Shown: positions 16,530-26,105 of the stretch, one piece after another
Numbering within the stretch: the stretch's first letter is position 1
Layout: every line of letters begins with the position of its first letter
DNA from: Phycisphaerales bacterium
GTDB taxonomy: Bacteria > Planctomycetota > Phycisphaerae > Phycisphaerales > SM1A02
Direction: 5' to 3'
Assembly (NCBI GenBank): GCA_030748805.1
Contig: JASMLG010000073.1
Span: forward strand, 33,982 to 97,981
Length of the DNA stretch: 64,000 bases
The notes under the pieces: generated by a model
Databases searched by the model: none
The model's input: only the letters and a program-made list of their open reading frames with translations
What the model was told of the DNA's origin: nothing
Position numbers and translations under genes: made by a program

Positions 16530-17079
16530 CCAAAGACACATGAGCCCATACTCCTTACAAGAAAAAATATGGAGAATGTTGTGGTCGATTACCCAAGCAA
16601 CAATGTTCCGATTTTCATTTCATACGTGGAATCGTTGGCGAATATTCCTACTGCAGTCATACGGTGCAGATATAGACAGTTCTTGTGTAATTCGTCGAAC
16701 GGTAAAGATCGAGTGCCCCTGGAACTTAACTATTGGAAAAAACAGTTGCTTGGGAGACAGTGCGATTGTTTACTGCCTTGGAAGGGTTAATATTGGGGAC
16801 AGAGTATCGGTTTCACAGGGAGTTCATATTTGTGCTGGAACCCACGATTATTCACACAACGACATGCCACTGCTAAGACCTCCAATTACAATCGAAAATG
16901 ATGTGTGGTTAGCAGCAGATTCATTTGTCGGACCAAATGTAACAATCCGAGAGGGTGCAGTTTTGGGAGCTCGTAGTGTTGCTATGAAAAATATAGATCC
17001 TTGGATGATTTACTCTGGTAATCCTGCTGTTCTTTTGAAAACACGCGAAAAACCAAGTTGTAGCCCAAATCTTAAATAA
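16519..17079 (+). CDS. Hexapeptide acyltransferase, WcaF-like
   Basis: A 186-aa LbH acyltransferase, paralogous to the product at 14590. Shared features are the amphipathic N-terminus (IWRMLWSITQATMFRF), PWNLTIGKNSCLGDSAIVYCLG (split), the catalytic CAGTHDY and the terminal SGNPAVLL. ATG 16519 (or the adjacent 16522) follows AAAAAGG and overlaps the end of the fusion gene. Together with the other two genes it probably decorates or extends an exported glycan; the acceptor is unknown. Confidence 0.9.
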   Translation: MMDDQRHMSPYSLQEKIWRMLWSITQATMFRFSFHTWNRWRIFLLQSYGADIDSSCVIRRTVKIECPWNLTIGKNSCLGDSAIVYCLGRVNIGDRVSVSQGVHICAGTHDYSHNDMPLLRPPITIENDVWLAADSFVGPNVTIREGAVLGARSVAMKNIDPWMIYSGNPAVLLKTREKPSCSPNLK

Positions 17080-17128
17080 CAATTAAATGACACCTTAAGT
17101 AGTGGATGACATTTTGTTGTAGATGGCG

Positions 17129-17134
17129 TATCCT
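17129..17134 (+). promoter_or_regulatory. -10 element TATCCT for the prepilin-like gene
   Basis: Hexamer ends exactly 7 nt before ATG 17142, with no Shine-Dalgarno in between. Confidence 0.5.
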
Positions 17135-17141
17135 TTAACTT

Positions 17142-18032
17142 ATGGAAACAGTAAATATGCGCAAGTTGCAATCCGAGAATGGTTTTACGATAATAGAATT
17201 ACTGGTAGTTATCGCTATCATTGTTGTTCTGATGTCTTTTTTAATTCCCTCATTAGGAAACGCAATTAGAACCGCTAGATCAACAGAGGATATGAATCAA
17301 GCAAAAAACATTCACGGTGCAATGATATTGTTTTCTACTAGTAATGAGGGAGAATTGCCGAGACCTAGCGTCCTTGTTGGTAAAAACAACGATGATGTGT
17401 TGCACGACTCAACAGACACAACGGCGAACCTAATGTCAATGATGATTGGAAGAGATTACTTTAAAACAAACCAAGTCATTAGCCCAGTTGAAATTAATCC
17501 GAGCATAAGTGATATGAATGAACTTGATATGGTTTATGACTATGCAAGTATTGATGGTCAGACAGTTTACTGGGATGACCAGTTCATTGGAGACATATCT
17601 TCCGCAACACCAATAGCTCCCGCAAACAATTCCTATGCGCACCAAGCATTATGGGGCGAAAGATTACGGCTCAAATGGAACTCTGCGGCCGGTATATCCG
17701 ATGTCATTATTTCAAATCGAGGACCAGAGGATGGGAAATTTGGTGATGAGTTTGACACTAGTAGTAACACGCTTAAGTTTCATGGCAATGAACAAACGTG
17801 GACTGGGGTGATTGTTACTGGTGATGGCTCATCCAGATTAGTTGATTCAGTTTTTCCTGAAGGTATTTGTTATCAGCCATTAGACGGAAACTCGCTTGGT
17901 AATGACAATTTGTTTTTCCCTGAATGGTGGGACGTTGTTGATGGCGATGGTGAGCCATCCGGAGATAACTGGCTTGTGATTTGCACAGAAGCAGACGAAG
18001 AAACACAGACAATCAATGTTGTTTGGGATTGA
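17142..18032 (+). CDS. Prepilin-like protein with type IV N-terminal methylation motif
   Basis: A 296-aa pseudopilin-like protein. The N-terminus carries the prepilin peptidase site NG/FTIIELLVVIAIIVVL (Gly before the cut, Phe +1, Glu +5) followed by the hydrophobic assembly helix. The remainder is a large acidic, Trp/Tyr-containing domain without recognised motifs, typical of the many prepilin-type proteins of Planctomycetota. It could be a minor pilin or pseudopilin assembled by the machine encoded at 35.7-40.2 kb. ATG 17142 is used because a -10 hexamer precedes it; ATG 17157 is an alternative. The 3' end overlaps the epimerase gene tail-to-tail by 20 nt. Confidence 0.85.
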   Translation: METVNMRKLQSENGFTIIELLVVIAIIVVLMSFLIPSLGNAIRTARSTEDMNQAKNIHGAMILFSTSNEGELPRPSVLVGKNNDDVLHDSTDTTANLMSMMIGRDYFKTNQVISPVEINPSISDMNELDMVYDYASIDGQTVYWDDQFIGDISSATPIAPANNSYAHQALWGERLRLKWNSAAGISDVIISNRGPEDGKFGDEFDTSSNTLKFHGNEQTWTGVIVTGDGSSRLVDSVFPEGICYQPLDGNSLGNDNLFFPEWWDVVDGDGEPSGDNWLVICTEADEETQTINVVWD

Positions 18033-18975
18033 CCAAATCGAGTAATCTCTGTGCGGTGTTTTCAATTGGCTGATACCCAATTTTCTTAGTAATACTTGTT
18101 AGGTCGGCGCAAGAGTGCCGAACATCACCGGCTCTTCCTTCAAAATGAGTTGCATTATGTACATCGTCGTTTGACATAATTGACAAAAGTTCTAGCAAAG
18201 ACGTTTGTTTACCAGTGCCAACATTGTACACCTCTCCACAAAATCGTTTCGGATGCGAAGCAGCAAGCAAGTTTGCATGAACAATATTGTTCACATGGAC
18301 GAAGTCCCTTGTCTGGTTTCCATCACCGTAAATAACAGGGCTCTTGCTTTTTTTTATTGCTTCTGAGAATGCAGTTACAACTGCCGCATATTGTGATTTT
18401 GGGTCTTGCTTTTCACCAAACACGTTGAAGTATCGAAGGGAAACCCCAGAAACTCCCGAATTGCAGTCAACACTAGTTGCATTTGCAATAATCAATTCTG
18501 CATCCAACTTGCTTTGTGCGTATGGCGATTTTGGAAAAGTCCGGTCGGCTTCGGAACTCGGTAATGATGGATTTGGTCCGTAACATGCAGCAGAAGAAGC
18601 AAAAACTACACGATTGCATCCAGTTCTAGTTGCTGCATCAACAACGTTTTTTGTTCCTTGGACGTTGATCTCAAAACACTTTTCGGGTTCTTCGATACTC
18701 AAAGGCACAGAGACCATGGCTGCAAGGTGAAAGACAACACTGCAACCATCGAATGCAAACGATAAATTGTTGTTATCAATGATAGACCCCTCGGTTATTG
18801 TTGCATCGATTCCTTTAAGATTTTTTCTGTAACCGGAACTAAAATCATCAAGCACCCGTACATCACAGTCAAGTTCTGCTAGATGTTGTGTAAGATGTGA
18901 ACCAATGAACCCAGCACCTCCTGTTACCAAGACAGTCCGACCAGCAAAATATCCGTTGTAATCACAAAAAACCAT
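18013..18975 (-). CDS. NAD-dependent sugar-nucleotide epimerase/dehydratase (extended SDR)
   Basis: A 320-aa extended SDR of the UDP-glucose 4-epimerase family. The NAD-binding motif VTGGAGFIGSH is near residue 16, the next strand ends in LDDFSSGYRKNL, and the catalytic YxxxK is SPYAQSK with the upstream Ser in SSAACYGP. It probably interconverts or modifies a UDP- or dTDP-sugar for surface polysaccharide, consistent with the acyltransferase and glycosyltransferase genes nearby. Exact substrate cannot be assigned. It is divergent from cysS with only 21 nt between the start codons, so promoters must overlap. Confidence 0.9.
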   Translation of the reverse strand: MVFCDYNGYFAGRTVLVTGGAGFIGSHLTQHLAELDCDVRVLDDFSSGYRKNLKGIDATITEGSIIDNNNLSFAFDGCSVVFHLAAMVSVPLSIEEPEKCFEINVQGTKNVVDAATRTGCNRVVFASSAACYGPNPSLPSSEADRTFPKSPYAQSKLDAELIIANATSVDCNSGVSGVSLRYFNVFGEKQDPKSQYAAVVTAFSEAIKKSKSPVIYGDGNQTRDFVHVNNIVHANLLAASHPKRFCGEVYNVGTGKQTSLLELLSIMSNDDVHNATHFEGRAGDVRHSCADLTSITKKIGYQPIENTAQRLLDLVNPKQH

Positions 18976-18983
18976 ACGTAGCG

Positions 18984-18989
18984 TATCCT
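18984..18989 (+). promoter_or_regulatory. -10 element TATCCT for cysS
   Basis: Hexamer ends 7 nt before ATG 18997; no Shine-Dalgarno. A possible minus-strand -10 (TAGGAT) for the epimerase gene overlaps the same bases. Confidence 0.55.
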
Positions 18990-18996
18990 AACAAAC

Positions 18997-20532
18997 ATGC
19001 AACTGAACCTATACAACTCGCTTACCAGAAACATAGAGGTTTTCACTCCTATTGATGAAGACAACCGAGTTGTTACGTTCTACTCTTGTGGACCGACAGT
19101 TTATGACTTTGCCCATATTGGAAACTTTCGAGCTTTTTTAAATGCCGATGTGTTGCGAAGAACATTGGAAGTTCTTGGTTACGAAGTAAAACAAGTCATG
19201 AACATTACAGATGTTGGTCACATGACAGATGACGATATTGCTGATGGGGGTGGTGAAGATAAAATGCTTGTCGCAACATCACGATTACTTGAAGAAAAAA
19301 AATCTGGCACCCTTCCATCTGACGTTGATATAAACCCAAATGACCCACTTGCAGTAGCCGAGTATTATGCTTGTGCGTTTATGGAAGACGCAAAAATGCT
19401 GGGACTCCGAATTATCGATGATGCCGAGATTGACATTTCAGTAATGCCAAGACCAACAAAATTTATTCAGCAGATGATAAAAATTGTTGAGTCACTCATT
19501 GAAAGAGAACACGCTTACGTTGGATCTGATGGAGTAGTTTATTTTGATGTTCAGTCATTTTCACAATATGGGGAACTGTCAGGAAACACAATGGACGCTC
19601 TGCGAAGTGGAGAGGGCGGTCGTGTGGACATAGAAACCCAATCGGTAAAGAGAAACCCTGCCGACTTTATGCTGTGGAAGCCGGACCCAAATCATCTGAT
19701 GAAATGGGAGAGTCCTTGGGGCGAGGGTTACCCCGGTTGGCACCTTGAATGTTCTTCAATGGCAATAGAACTTCTTGGCAAAGAAATAGACATTCACAGC
19801 GGTGGTGAAGATAATATTTTTCCTCATCACGAATGTGAAATAGCACAATCAAGATGTGCTACCGGAAGTGATATGTTTGCTCATTATTGGTTCCACACTA
19901 GGTTTCTTCTGGTCGATGGTTGCAAGATGAGTAAAAGCAAGGGTAATTTTTACACACTTAGAGACCTAGTTGGCAAAGGAGCTACTCCCGCTGCAATTCG
20001 TCTTGAGTTAATTAGAACACACTACCGTTCGAATGCAAACTTTACACTTCAAGGATTGAAGGACTCGCAAAGGCAAATAGAACGGTGGCAGCGCCTCGCT
20101 AAATGGTTACAAAATCATTGTGAAACGCAAATTGACGGAGATGGCGCCATCCAACTTGCCAGAGATAAATTTATAACTGCAATGTGTGACGATTTAAATG
20201 TAGCTGGGGCTATTGGTGCTCTAAGTGAAGCCGTAGGTAAATATTCTATTGATGAACATCTAGTTGATGGCAGCGGTTCAACGACACTTGCTGACGAATA
20301 CTCAGCATTGCTTGAAATGGATTCAATACTGGGTGTACTAGATTTGGATGAAGAACAATGCACACAAAACGTAGATGTTAGCAAGATAGAATTGCTAATC
20401 GAGCAGCGGCTTGAAGCTAGGACATCTAAAAACTGGTCGCTAGCAGATGAAATACGAGACGAACTTCAACAAATGGGAATTGCAATAAAAGATGATTCTC
20501 AAGGTACAACTTGGTCTAGAATTGTGCAATGA
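18997..20532 (+). CDS. cysS: Cysteinyl-tRNA synthetase
   Basis: A 511-aa class I synthetase charging tRNA-Cys. The HIGH-type motif is FAHIGNFRAF, preceded by CGPTVYD whose Cys is a zinc ligand; further zinc ligands lie in WHLECSSMA and FPHHECEIAQS, and KMSKSKGN completes the active site. The C-terminal DALR and anticodon-binding regions are present. Leaderless start is likely. The stop overlaps coaE by 4 nt (ATGA), suggesting translational coupling. Confidence 0.97.
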   Translation: MQLNLYNSLTRNIEVFTPIDEDNRVVTFYSCGPTVYDFAHIGNFRAFLNADVLRRTLEVLGYEVKQVMNITDVGHMTDDDIADGGGEDKMLVATSRLLEEKKSGTLPSDVDINPNDPLAVAEYYACAFMEDAKMLGLRIIDDAEIDISVMPRPTKFIQQMIKIVESLIEREHAYVGSDGVVYFDVQSFSQYGELSGNTMDALRSGEGGRVDIETQSVKRNPADFMLWKPDPNHLMKWESPWGEGYPGWHLECSSMAIELLGKEIDIHSGGEDNIFPHHECEIAQSRCATGSDMFAHYWFHTRFLLVDGCKMSKSKGNFYTLRDLVGKGATPAAIRLELIRTHYRSNANFTLQGLKDSQRQIERWQRLAKWLQNHCETQIDGDGAIQLARDKFITAMCDDLNVAGAIGALSEAVGKYSIDEHLVDGSGSTTLADEYSALLEMDSILGVLDLDEEQCTQNVDVSKIELLIEQRLEARTSKNWSLADEIRDELQQMGIAIKDDSQGTTWSRIVQ

Positions 20533-21143
20533 ATAGCAGTTATCCAATCATAGGATTAATCGGTGGTATCGGCTCAGGTAAAAGCACAATTGCTTCAGTG
20601 TTGAAAACTAATGGGTGTGTTATTGCTGATGCTGATGAGAACACAAGTGTGGTGTTAAAAGATTCAGAAGTTCGCGATCAACTAGTTCAATGGTGGGGAA
20701 AAGAGATTCTTAATATCGACGGGCACGTAAATCGTAAAGAGGTTTCTGGAATTGTTTTTAATGACGAAGACGAACGAAAAAAATTAGAGACGCTAATACA
20801 CCCCAGAGTCATGGCAATGCAAGAAGCACAATTTTTAGCAGCACCTAGTGAGACAATTGCCCTAGTTATTGATGCACCCCTACTTATTGAATCTGGCTTG
20901 GATTCGATTTGCGATGCGGTCATTTTTGTTGATGCGTCTAAAGAAACGCGATTACAGCGTGTAATAAACAACAGGGGATGGAGTGAAGATGAGTTAGAGA
21001 AAAGAGAATACTCACAATTACCCCTTGACATGAAGCGAAAAAAAGCCGATTATGTAGTGGTTAACGAGGGTGACTTGAACGAAGTTCACAATCAAGTCAA
21101 ACAAATACTTGAAAACATTCACAACAGGCGGCCAGCACGGTAA
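20529..21143 (+). CDS. coaE: Dephospho-CoA kinase
   Basis: A 204-aa P-loop kinase that makes CoA from dephospho-CoA, the last step of CoA synthesis. Walker A GLIGGIGSGKST is at the N-terminus, DADENTSVVL matches the substrate-binding DADxxxxxxL region, LETLIHPRV is the usual HP-containing motif, and VIDAPLLIESGLD is the conserved VxDxPLLxExG block. Together with panC (63 kb), it gives two steps of the pantothenate-CoA pathway in this window. Transcribed with cysS. Confidence 0.94.
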   Translation: MNSSYPIIGLIGGIGSGKSTIASVLKTNGCVIADADENTSVVLKDSEVRDQLVQWWGKEILNIDGHVNRKEVSGIVFNDEDERKKLETLIHPRVMAMQEAQFLAAPSETIALVIDAPLLIESGLDSICDAVIFVDASKETRLQRVINNRGWSEDELEKREYSQLPLDMKRKKADYVVVNEGDLNEVHNQVKQILENIHNRRPAR

Positions 21144-21215
21144 GTAGTTAATGCAAAGTAGTTAATACAAGGTCGCTAATACAAACCCATATACACAAAC
21201 CTGTTTCGCTTACAA

Positions 21216-21278
21216 GGCGTTACACAAGAAAGGACAACGCCCATGTCTTGGGTGAGGAGAACACTAAATAATGGCTAA
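21216..21278 (+). promoter_or_regulatory. rho leader: SD-containing hairpin and 11-codon upstream ORF overlapping the rho start
   Basis: GGCGTT (21216-21221) pairs with AACGCC (21236-21241), placing an AAAGGA ribosome-binding site in the loop. An 11-codon ORF ([11 protein letters not shown]) starts at ATG 21243 and stops at TAA 21276-21278, overlapping the rho ATG (21271) in another frame. rho has a GAGGAG 11 nt upstream, rather far, so the uORF may deliver ribosomes to it. A regulatory role is inference. Confidence 0.5.
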
Positions 21279-22704
21279 GAAGCGACGAAGACGAAAAAAA
21301 ACCGGAAGTAGCGGTGGAATTGCATCGATGACTTTGACTCCCGGAGAAGTTCCAACTGATGAAGAACTTGAAGCCGAAGTAGCGGCGCTTGATGACAAAC
21401 TGACTAAAGCGGCGCAGAAAAAATATGACGAGGCAAAGAAAGAGGGTTACGATCTTGCGGCGCTGCAACACATGAAGGGAAAGGAACTTGGTGAAGTTGC
21501 CAAGAAAGAAAAGGTAGAAAACTGGGCAGAAATGCCAAGGCAAAAACTTGTCTTTGAAATCCTGAAGGCACAAGCCAATCGTCAAGGATTGATGATTGGC
21601 GAGGGAACTCTTGAGATTATGTCAGATGGTTATGGATTCTTAAGAAGCCCAGAATACTCCTATATTGCTTCCCCTGACGATGTCTATGTTAGTCCGTCGC
21701 AAATACGAAGATTTGGTTTGCGCAAAGGCCAAGTAATTCGTGGGCTAATTCGTCCTCCAAAAGAAACAGAGACATATTTTGCCATGCTCCGTGTAGAAGC
21801 AATCAATGGGCAGGATCCAAAAGAAATACACGATATATCAACATTTGAAAACCTAGTTCCACTTCACCCCGACTCAAGAATTCATCTTGAGACATCAAAT
21901 GATATTATTGAGACAAGGGTGATTGACTTAGTTGCTCCACTTGGTTTTGGGCAACGCGCATTAATTGTCGCTCCGCCAAGAACAGGCAAAACCGTCTTAC
22001 TTCAACGACTAACAAATGCAATTGCGATAAACCACCCAGATGTTCACGTGATTGTGCTGCTAGTTGATGAGCGACCAGAAGAAGTTACTGATTTCAAGCG
22101 AAGTACCCCAGATTCGGTTGAAGTTGTTGCAAGTACATTTGATGAAGAAGCAACTAGACACATTCAAGTAGCAGAAATGGTTATGGAAAAAGCAAGGAGA
22201 ATGGTAGAGTTTGGAGAAGATGTTGTTATTCTCATGGATTCGATTACTCGTCTTGCTCGCGGTTATAACAATGGAATGCCAACGACAGGGAAAATAGGTA
22301 CTGGTGGTGTTGATTCGAAAGCACTTATTAGACCAAAGAAGTTTTTTGGCTCAGCACGAAATATTGAAGATGGCGGCTCATTAACAATCATTGGAACTGC
22401 ACTTGTTGATACGGGATCAAAAGCAGATGAAGTTATTTTTGAAGAGTTTAAAGGTACCGGTAATTCTGAACTTCATCTCACAAGAAAACTTGTGGAGAAA
22501 AGAATCTGGCCTGCAATTGATATCGCAGCTTCTGGAACGAGGCGCGAAGAATTACTACTAGACCCCAAAGAACATGAGTTAGTTGGGCGACTGAGAAAGG
22601 TTGTTAGTGATATGAGTCCAGTTGAAGCAATGGAAATGCTGCGAACCCGCATGGTAAAAACAAGTTCAAATGCAGAGTTTTTGATGACAATGAATTTGGG
22701 ATAA
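21271..22704 (+). CDS. rho: Transcription termination factor Rho
   Basis: A 477-aa hexameric RNA-dependent ATPase. An extended basic and acidic N-terminus ([14 protein letters not shown], then a Glu/Lys-rich helical stretch to about residue 85) precedes the Rho N and cold-shock RNA-binding domain ([21 protein letters not shown] split). The ATPase domain has APPRTGKT (Walker A), [27 protein letters not shown] (Walker B), [25 protein letters not shown] split (R loop region). It is about 60 residues longer than E. coli Rho through the N-terminal insert, a common variation outside Proteobacteria. Confidence 0.97.
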   Translation: MAKKRRRRKKTGSSGGIASMTLTPGEVPTDEELEAEVAALDDKLTKAAQKKYDEAKKEGYDLAALQHMKGKELGEVAKKEKVENWAEMPRQKLVFEILKAQANRQGLMIGEGTLEIMSDGYGFLRSPEYSYIASPDDVYVSPSQIRRFGLRKGQVIRGLIRPPKETETYFAMLRVEAINGQDPKEIHDISTFENLVPLHPDSRIHLETSNDIIETRVIDLVAPLGFGQRALIVAPPRTGKTVLLQRLTNAIAINHPDVHVIVLLVDERPEEVTDFKRSTPDSVEVVASTFDEEATRHIQVAEMVMEKARRMVEFGEDVVILMDSITRLARGYNNGMPTTGKIGTGGVDSKALIRPKKFFGSARNIEDGGSLTIIGTALVDTGSKADEVIFEEFKGTGNSELHLTRKLVEKRIWPAIDIAASGTRREELLLDPKEHELVGRLRKVVSDMSPVEAMEMLRTRMVKTSSNAEFLMTMNLG

Positions 22705-22747
22705 TTCAAGTCAAAACCATAAGCAATGCGTACACTTGAGGATATCT

Positions 22748-23692
22748 ATGAAAAGTAACATCAAACATGGTTTCACGATTATCGAAATGCTCGTTGTTAT
22801 TAGCATAATAGCTTTGCTAATGGCTTTTTTACTTGTTGCTGTTAATAGTGGGCGGCAATCTGCAAATACAGCAAAGGCAACAATAAAATTAAAACAAATC
22901 GGAGAATGGATGCAACTGTGGTCAGGAGAAAACAAGAATAGGGTTTTACCAAGCCAATTTGACTATACCGACGAAGTGGAGGCGGGGAGTCAAGTGACAA
23001 CAAGAACAGATGAACACGCTTCAGACGATAATCTCTTTGATGACATAACACGAGGAAGGTACCAAGGAACATGGGCGGATATTTTATGGACAGAAAACAA
23101 ACTTAATGAACAGTTTGGGTTAACCGATAGAGAGCAAGACGAACCAGACCACTTACTATGGGAGGCGGACTCGCCAGACAATTCTGTATATGACCTACAC
23201 GAATATTTTGACCACCCATTCCGTTCGACGCTTCTTAATTCGCGCGGTCCGTACAAAGGCATGCAAGGGTTTTTCGCCGCAAACGATTTCTTTGATTCTA
23301 GAAGTGGTCAAGACATTGACTCTGGCGACTCTGAATCAACAAGGTCGGATCGATACTACACATACGAGATGATTCACGCGCCATCACGATCAGTTTATTT
23401 AGTCGATTCAATTGCAGGTGAAACTATCAGCGATGAAGAAGAGCCATGGGTATACGATTTTGTTATGAACAGCGATGGTCAATTAATCGATCCATCTGCA
23501 GATACAGATGGCGAAGTTGATTATCGATATGGAGATTCGTGCATGATTCTTTTGCTTGATGGGTCAATAAAAATGGTTGAGCCATGGTCGGAAAGAGGCC
23601 CGTTGGATCCACCTAGCAGTTCTTACGATCCTTCTCTGTATGGATTGGGTTATAGGGTTCACCAGCTAACTAGACGCAAGCCAGTTCCCTGA
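22748..23692 (+). CDS. Prepilin-like protein with type IV N-terminal methylation motif
   Basis: A 314-aa pseudopilin-like protein. After a short basic leader (MKSNIKHG) the peptidase site is HG/FTIIEMLVVISIIALL with Glu at +5. The soluble domain is Asp/Glu-rich and ends with CMILLLDGSIKMVEPW, a DG-containing strand like those at the end of planctomycete prepilin-type proteins. ATG 22748 is preceded by GAGG at good spacing, so the ATG 12 nt earlier is unlikely. It lies 43 nt after rho and is closed by an intrinsic terminator at about 23.8 kb. Function is unknown beyond likely export and assembly. Confidence 0.85.
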   Translation: MKSNIKHGFTIIEMLVVISIIALLMAFLLVAVNSGRQSANTAKATIKLKQIGEWMQLWSGENKNRVLPSQFDYTDEVEAGSQVTTRTDEHASDDNLFDDITRGRYQGTWADILWTENKLNEQFGLTDREQDEPDHLLWEADSPDNSVYDLHEYFDHPFRSTLLNSRGPYKGMQGFFAANDFFDSRSGQDIDSGDSESTRSDRYYTYEMIHAPSRSVYLVDSIAGETISDEEEPWVYDFVMNSDGQLIDPSADTDGEVDYRYGDSCMILLLDGSIKMVEPWSERGPLDPPSSSYDPSLYGLGYRVHQLTRRKPVP

Positions 23693-23788
23693 GGAACGGA
23701 TACGCTTTTTTAGGGCTGTAAAGTCCGTTTGTTTTAGATTATTTGCATTATGACTTGCTAATTTCTGAGGTTTCGCTAAACTCTCCCT

Positions 23789-23813
23789 TCCGTCCTTTTG
23801 GGGCGGCTTTTTA
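23789..23813 (+). terminator. Intrinsic terminator after the prepilin-like gene
   Basis: CCGTCC-TTTTG-GGGCGG stem-loop (23790-23806) followed by CTTTTTAAA. The rest of 23693-23907 shows no gene. Confidence 0.65.
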
Positions 23814-23907
23814 AATCGGGGCGAAAGTAAATAACTGGGGGATAAGCGAATAAAGGATTGTTCGCTTGAGCATTCAAGGATGGTTGGTTGCATGACGGAT
23901 TCCATTT

Positions 23908-23979
<72 letters not shown>

Positions 23980-24100
23980 TAGTTGATAAAGCGTTGTTGT
24001 AGACGGTCTACAGCGACAAAGTAGATGTCGGTTTTTAACCGGCAAACAGAATATGGTTAGGTTGGTAGAAATTACCACCGCTAGGAACGGAGAACTCACG

Positions 24101-25300
24101 ATGGCAAAGGACACATTTGTTCGAAATAAACCCCACGTGAATATTGGCACGATTGGTCACATTGACCACGGGAAAACTACACTTACTGCTGCGATTACAT
24201 CTCGTCAAGCAGGCAAGGGTCTAGGTGACGCAAGAGCATTTGATCAAATCGATAATGCTCCAGAAGAGAAAGCACGTGGTATTACCATTGCAACAAGCCA
24301 CCAAGAATACGAATCAGAGAACCGTCACTACGCTCACGTTGACTGTCCTGGTCACGCTGACTATGTGAAGAACATGATTACCGGTGCTGCCCAAATGGAC
24401 GGTGCAATTCTTGTTGTTGCAGCTAGTGATGGTCCTATGCCACAAACACGTGAACACATCTTGCTTGCTCGCCAAGTAGGCGTACCTGCAATCGTTGTAT
24501 ACATGAATAAGTGCGACATGGTTGACGACGAAGAGTTACTAGAACTCGTTGAAATGGAAATTCGTGATCTTCTTAGCGTTTACGACTTCCCAGGCGATGA
24601 CATTCCGATTATTCGCGGTTCAGCCCTAAAGGCTCTTGAATGCGATGGTAAAGATGACGAAATCTGTAAGTCAATCGATGAACTAATGGAAGCATGCGAC
24701 AGTTACATTCCAGAACCAGAACGACAAGTTGACAAGCCATTTTTGATGCCCGTCGAAGACGTGTTCTCAATTAAGGGTCGTGGAACAGTTGTAACAGGTC
24801 GAATTGAACGTGGTGAAGTAAAAGTCGGTGACGAAGTTGAAATCGTTGGACTGAATGACGAAACACGAAAAACGACCGTTACAGGCGTCGAAATGTTCCA
24901 AAAGATTCTTGAAGACGCTCAAGCGGGTGACAACGTTGGCTGCTTGCTTCGTGGTGTTGAGAAGAACGAAATCGAACGCGGTCAAGTTCTTTGTAAGCCA
25001 GGATCAATTACACCTCACACTAAGTTTGAGGGTGAAGTTTATGTCCTTACAAAAGAAGAAGGTGGCAGATCAACCCCATTCTTTAGCGGTTATAAGCCAC
25101 AGTTTTACTTCCGTACAACTGACGTAACTGGTAAATTGGACTTACTCGGTGGTGCAGAAATGTGCATGCCTGGTGATAACGTTCAAATGGCAATTGACCT
25201 TGAAGATAAGCCAATCGCTATGGAAGAAGGACTTCGCTTTGCTATTCGTGAAGGCGGACGTACGGTTGGTTCAGGCGTTGTAACTAAGATTGTTGAGTAA
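24101..25300 (+). CDS. tuf: Elongation factor Tu
   Basis: A 399-aa GTPase carrying aminoacyl-tRNA to the ribosome. [11 protein letters not shown] (G1), ARGITI (G2 effector), DCPGHADY (G3), [10 protein letters not shown] (G4) and GSALKALE (G5) are intact, followed by domains 2 and 3 with the usual [13 protein letters not shown] and [22 protein letters not shown] 24101 follows GGAG at 8 nt; the frame opens upstream but the protein starts with the canonical [14 protein letters not shown]. It lies between tRNA-Thr and rpmG. Codon usage appears more regular than in its neighbours, as expected for high expression. Confidence 0.98.
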   Translation: MAKDTFVRNKPHVNIGTIGHIDHGKTTLTAAITSRQAGKGLGDARAFDQIDNAPEEKARGITIATSHQEYESENRHYAHVDCPGHADYVKNMITGAAQMDGAILVVAASDGPMPQTREHILLARQVGVPAIVVYMNKCDMVDDEELLELVEMEIRDLLSVYDFPGDDIPIIRGSALKALECDGKDDEICKSIDELMEACDSYIPEPERQVDKPFLMPVEDVFSIKGRGTVVTGRIERGEVKVGDEVEIVGLNDETRKTTVTGVEMFQKILEDAQAGDNVGCLLRGVEKNEIERGQVLCKPGSITPHTKFEGEVYVLTKEEGGRSTPFFSGYKPQFYFRTTDVTGKLDLLGGAEMCMPGDNVQMAIDLEDKPIAMEEGLRFAIREGGRTVGSGVVTKIVE

Positions 25301-25315
25301 TATTTTTCGTTTGCT

Positions 25316-25339
25316 AAGGAGAGGATAAATCCTCTCCTT
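25316..25339. repeat. Perfect 10-bp hairpin between tuf and rpmG
   Basis: AAGGAGAGGA-TAAA-TCCTCTCCTT. No T-tract follows in either direction, so it is not a standard intrinsic terminator. It could be an RNA-processing or mRNA-stability element separating tuf from the rpmG-secE-nusG transcript, or an attenuator with Rho. Confidence 0.6.
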
Positions 25340-25363
25340 GGCCAAACGATAAGAGGTTGAATA

Positions 25364-25540
25364 ATGGCCAAGGCAAAAGATCGAGAATATGTTTGGCTCC
25401 AATGTACTGAGTCAGGTGATCTTAATTATCGAACAAGTATCCGCGTTAAGGGTGGAATTGATGAGAAAGTCAAGGAAGGTTTTAAAAAATTCTGTCCACG
25501 GCTTCGTAAGCATACCCTTCACAAGATTAAGCGGAAATAA
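25364..25540 (+). CDS. rpmG: 50S ribosomal protein bL33
   Basis: A 58-residue ribosomal protein (MAKAKDREYVWLQCTES... ending CPRLRKHTLHKIKRK) with the characteristic C-terminal RKHTLHK. Zinc-type bL33 has two CxxC pairs; here only one Cys of each pair remains (CTES and CPRL), so zinc binding is probably lost. AGAGG lies upstream of the ATG at normal spacing. It sits in the conserved tuf-rpmG-tRNA-Trp-secE-nusG order. Confidence 0.94.
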   Translation: MAKAKDREYVWLQCTESGDLNYRTSIRVKGGIDEKVKEGFKKFCPRLRKHTLHKIKRK

Positions 25541-25575
25541 ACATCTCGCGTTCGCTTGAATTGGCGAACGCATGG

Positions 25576-25648
<73 letters not shown>

Positions 25649-25680
25649 TTTGGAAATAAGACAAAAAGTTTGAGAACAAA

Positions 25681-26091
25681 ATGAGTGTAGGAATTTACAA
25701 ACAAGGACAGGGCTACTGGGTGCGACTGATGTCTTCGATTGGCTTCGGATTGCTAATCATGATGGGTGTTGTGTGGTTGTGGGATCAACTTGCCGGTGTA
25801 CAAATTGGAACCCTTGAGTCCGTATACGTTCAGGGTGGTGTTTCGGTTTTAGTAGTAGCAATTTGCGGAATCATTGGGTACTACCTCATTGGCCGAAAAC
25901 CAAAACTTGTTGACTTTATGATTGCAACAGAGGGAGAAATGAGAAAGGTTAACTGGTCAACCAGAAGAGAAATCGTTGGCTCGACCATTCTCGTTATTTT
26001 GTTGACGTTGTTTATAGCAATCTTTTGTCAAATAGCAGATCTCGTGTTTTCAGCATTCTTCCAATGGGGAGGAGTACTTCAGTCAACATAA
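25681..26091 (+). CDS. secE: Preprotein translocase subunit SecE
   Basis: A 136-aa SecE. The conserved core is TEGEMRKVNWSTRREIVGSTILVI, an amphipathic helix followed by the single essential membrane helix. Ahead of it are two further hydrophobic segments (about 18-36 and 48-68), making this a longer form than the minimal single-span SecE. It stabilises SecY in the inner-membrane translocon. Located between tRNA-Trp and nusG, the usual place. Confidence 0.92.
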   Translation: MSVGIYKQGQGYWVRLMSSIGFGLLIMMGVVWLWDQLAGVQIGTLESVYVQGGVSVLVVAICGIIGYYLIGRKPKLVDFMIATEGEMRKVNWSTRREIVGSTILVILLTLFIAIFCQIADLVFSAFFQWGGVLQST

Positions 26092-26105
26092 ATGAAGGGA
26101 CTACG

